Below are positions 6,404-7,252 of a stretch of 7,252 bases of DNA, piece by piece. The DNA comes from an uncultured Clostridia bacterium (GTDB lineage: Bacteria; Bacillota; Clostridia; Christensenellales; UBA1242). A program made the position numbers and the translations under genes. Position 1 is the stretch's first letter, and every line of letters begins with the position of its first letter. The stretch is from positions 1 through 7,252 of the forward strand of contig CALATF010000054.1 of the NCBI GenBank assembly GCA_937891595.1. Direction: 5' to 3'. Under the pieces are notes generated by a model. The model saw only the letters and a list, made by a program, of their open reading frames with translations. It did not search any database and had not been told where the DNA came from.

Positions 6404-7252
6404 TTAGGCATCTAGTTTTTCTACAATCAAATTAACATTTGTATAAGTTACGTCGCTTGCAGTAGAAGTATTTACTAAGCTAATAATCGTTCCCGTACCC
6501 GCTGTATTGTTATAAATAAAACTATTAGATAAATTTGCCAAATTATCCCCATTAGCATTTGCAGTTGAACTGCTTTGAGGAATGATAGTTCCGTCAGCAG
6601 ATACTGCTAACGATATTTCATCCGTAGTACTTGCTGTTTCGCCTGTTGCATTATACGAAATTAAATAGTTGCCTTCATCAGCTAAAACAATATCAGTGCT
6701 TCCATCAGTATGCTCTATTATAGTTGGTGATAAGTTTATGTTGTTTTGCAAAGGAATTTCATCATTCGTTGCTAAAGGGCCTGCTGAAGCACTAGTAAAG
6801 TTTGCAATATTTCTAATTGCCACTGGACCTGCTGGGCCTGTTGGTCCTGTCGCACCTGTTAGTCCCACTTCGCCTGTTGCACCTGTAGGCCCGGTAGGTC
6901 CTGTTGGTCCTGTTGGACCTATTTCTCCAGTTAGTCCTGTGGCACCGGTTGGTCCTGTTGGACCGGTTGTGCCTATTTCGCCAGATGGCCCTGTTGGGCC
7001 TACCTCTCCAGTTGGTCCTGTTGCACCAGTAGGACCTGTTGCTCCGGTTAAGCCAGTTGGACCCGTTAACCCTATAGGTCCTGTTGCTCCAGTAGGTCCA
7101 GTTAAACCTGTGGCACCAGTTAACCCCGTAGGGCCAGTTGGCCCTATTAAACCTGTAGCACCTGTTGGGCCTGTTGCTCCAGTTGGGCCTGTTGTTCCTG
7201 TTGGACCTGTTGCTCCTGTTGGACCTGTTGCTCCTGTTGGACCTGTTGCTCC
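6404..7252 (-). CDS. Collagen-like Gly-X-Thr repeat protein with BclA-like C-terminal domain (5' end outside window)
   Basis: The frame is open from the window edge, so the start lies beyond 7252; 282 residues are visible. Bases 7252-6821 encode 48 uninterrupted Gly-X-Y triplets, mostly GPT, GAT and GLT. Thr fills Y in 39 of 48, and charge is limited to four GEV/GEI triplets. A 138-residue non-repeat domain follows (AIRNIANFTS to VEKLDA), rich in Thr, Ser, Asn and Ala, with the alternating hydrophobic pattern of a C1q/TNF-like beta sandwich as at the C-terminus of BclA. Known proteins of this design form triple-helical stalks on the exosporium or cell surface, with Thr residues glycosylated, and the C-terminal domain starts trimer assembly. 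A GTG at 6868 is an internal Val codon, not a start. No export or anchoring signal is in view. A spore-surface role is an inference. Confidence 0.9.
   Translation of the reverse strand, partial: GATGPTGATGPTGATGPTGTTGPTGATGPTGATGLIGPTGPTGLTGATGLTGPTGATGPIGLTGPTGLTGATGPTGATGPTGEVGPTGPSGEIGTTGPTGPTGATGLTGEIGPTGPTGPTGPTGATGEVGLTGATGPTGPAGPVAIRNIANFTSASAGPLATNDEIPLQNNINLSPTIIEHTDGSTDIVLADEGNYLISYNATGETASTTDEISLAVSADGTIIPQSSSTANANGDNLANLSNSFIYNNTAGTGTIISLVNTSTASDVTYTNVNLIVEKLDA
6821..7252 (-). repeat. Collagen-type 9-bp coding repeat array (48 Gly-X-Y units)
   Basis: Nine-base periodicity (Gly codon, X codon, Thr codon) runs without a break to the window edge. It degenerates toward the C-terminal domain and is almost perfect at the edge. 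Confidence 0.95.
7201..7252 (-). repeat. 18-bp tandem repeat at window edge
   Basis: Two full copies and a 16-base third copy of TTGGACCTGTTGCTCCTG (plus strand) are identical; each encodes a GATGPT hexapeptide on the minus strand. Perfect DNA identity, against degenerate repeats further in, points to recent slippage or unequal recombination. The array may continue beyond the window. Confidence 0.9.

Noticed and set aside
6404..6868. Collagen-like gene starting at the GTG of 6868
   Set aside because: This GTG encodes Val inside a GEV triplet; the Gly-X-Y frame continues unbroken to the window edge.
7201..7252. Tandem repeats as a CRISPR array
   Set aside because: The repeats are contiguous without spacers, keep a nine-base coding period and encode Gly-X-Thr.

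Overview
The window appears to join DNA from two unrelated bacteria. Bases 1 to about 612 look like Bacteroidetes: the 3' end of map (methionine aminopeptidase), then infA (IF-1), then a TATCTTTG promoter motif of the Bacteroidetes type. This part has higher G+C and no Shine-Dalgarno sequence before infA. From roughly 637 to the end the DNA is very AT-rich, has strong Shine-Dalgarno sequences, TATAAT-type promoters and intrinsic terminators, and looks like an anaerobic, probably gut-dwelling, low-G+C Firmicute (Clostridia-like). In Bacteroidetes infA is normally followed by rpmJ and further ribosomal genes. Here it is followed by a headless oxidoreductase frame, so a metagenome assembly chimera is the most likely explanation.

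Layout: (a) 1-573, map 3' end and infA on the plus strand; (b) 574-690, promoter-like motif and the junction; (c) 691-2714, a plus-strand operon holding the C-terminal end of an FAD/NAD(P)H-dependent oxidoreductase of the 2,4-dienoyl-CoA/enoate reductase type, then the large and small subunits of an aconitase X (AcnX) type dehydratase, closed by a strong hairpin terminator; (d) 2789-3844, a minus-strand XRE-type regulator fused to about eight membrane segments, with its own promoter and palindromes; (e) 4022-6253, a minus-strand peptidase U32/RlhA-like RNA hydroxylation protein with promoter and terminator; (f) 6404-7252, the 3' part of a minus-strand collagen-like surface protein with a BclA-like C-terminal domain, running off the window.

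The most interesting group is (c). An AcnX dehydratase beside a flavin oxidoreductase of the enoate-reductase type suggests, but does not prove, a dehydration plus reduction step on a small hydroxy acid or hydroxyproline-like substrate. The other genes look like separate single-gene transcription units. I see no CRISPR array, tRNA, rRNA, insertion sequence or phage gene. No gene-free stretch is longer than 300 bases.
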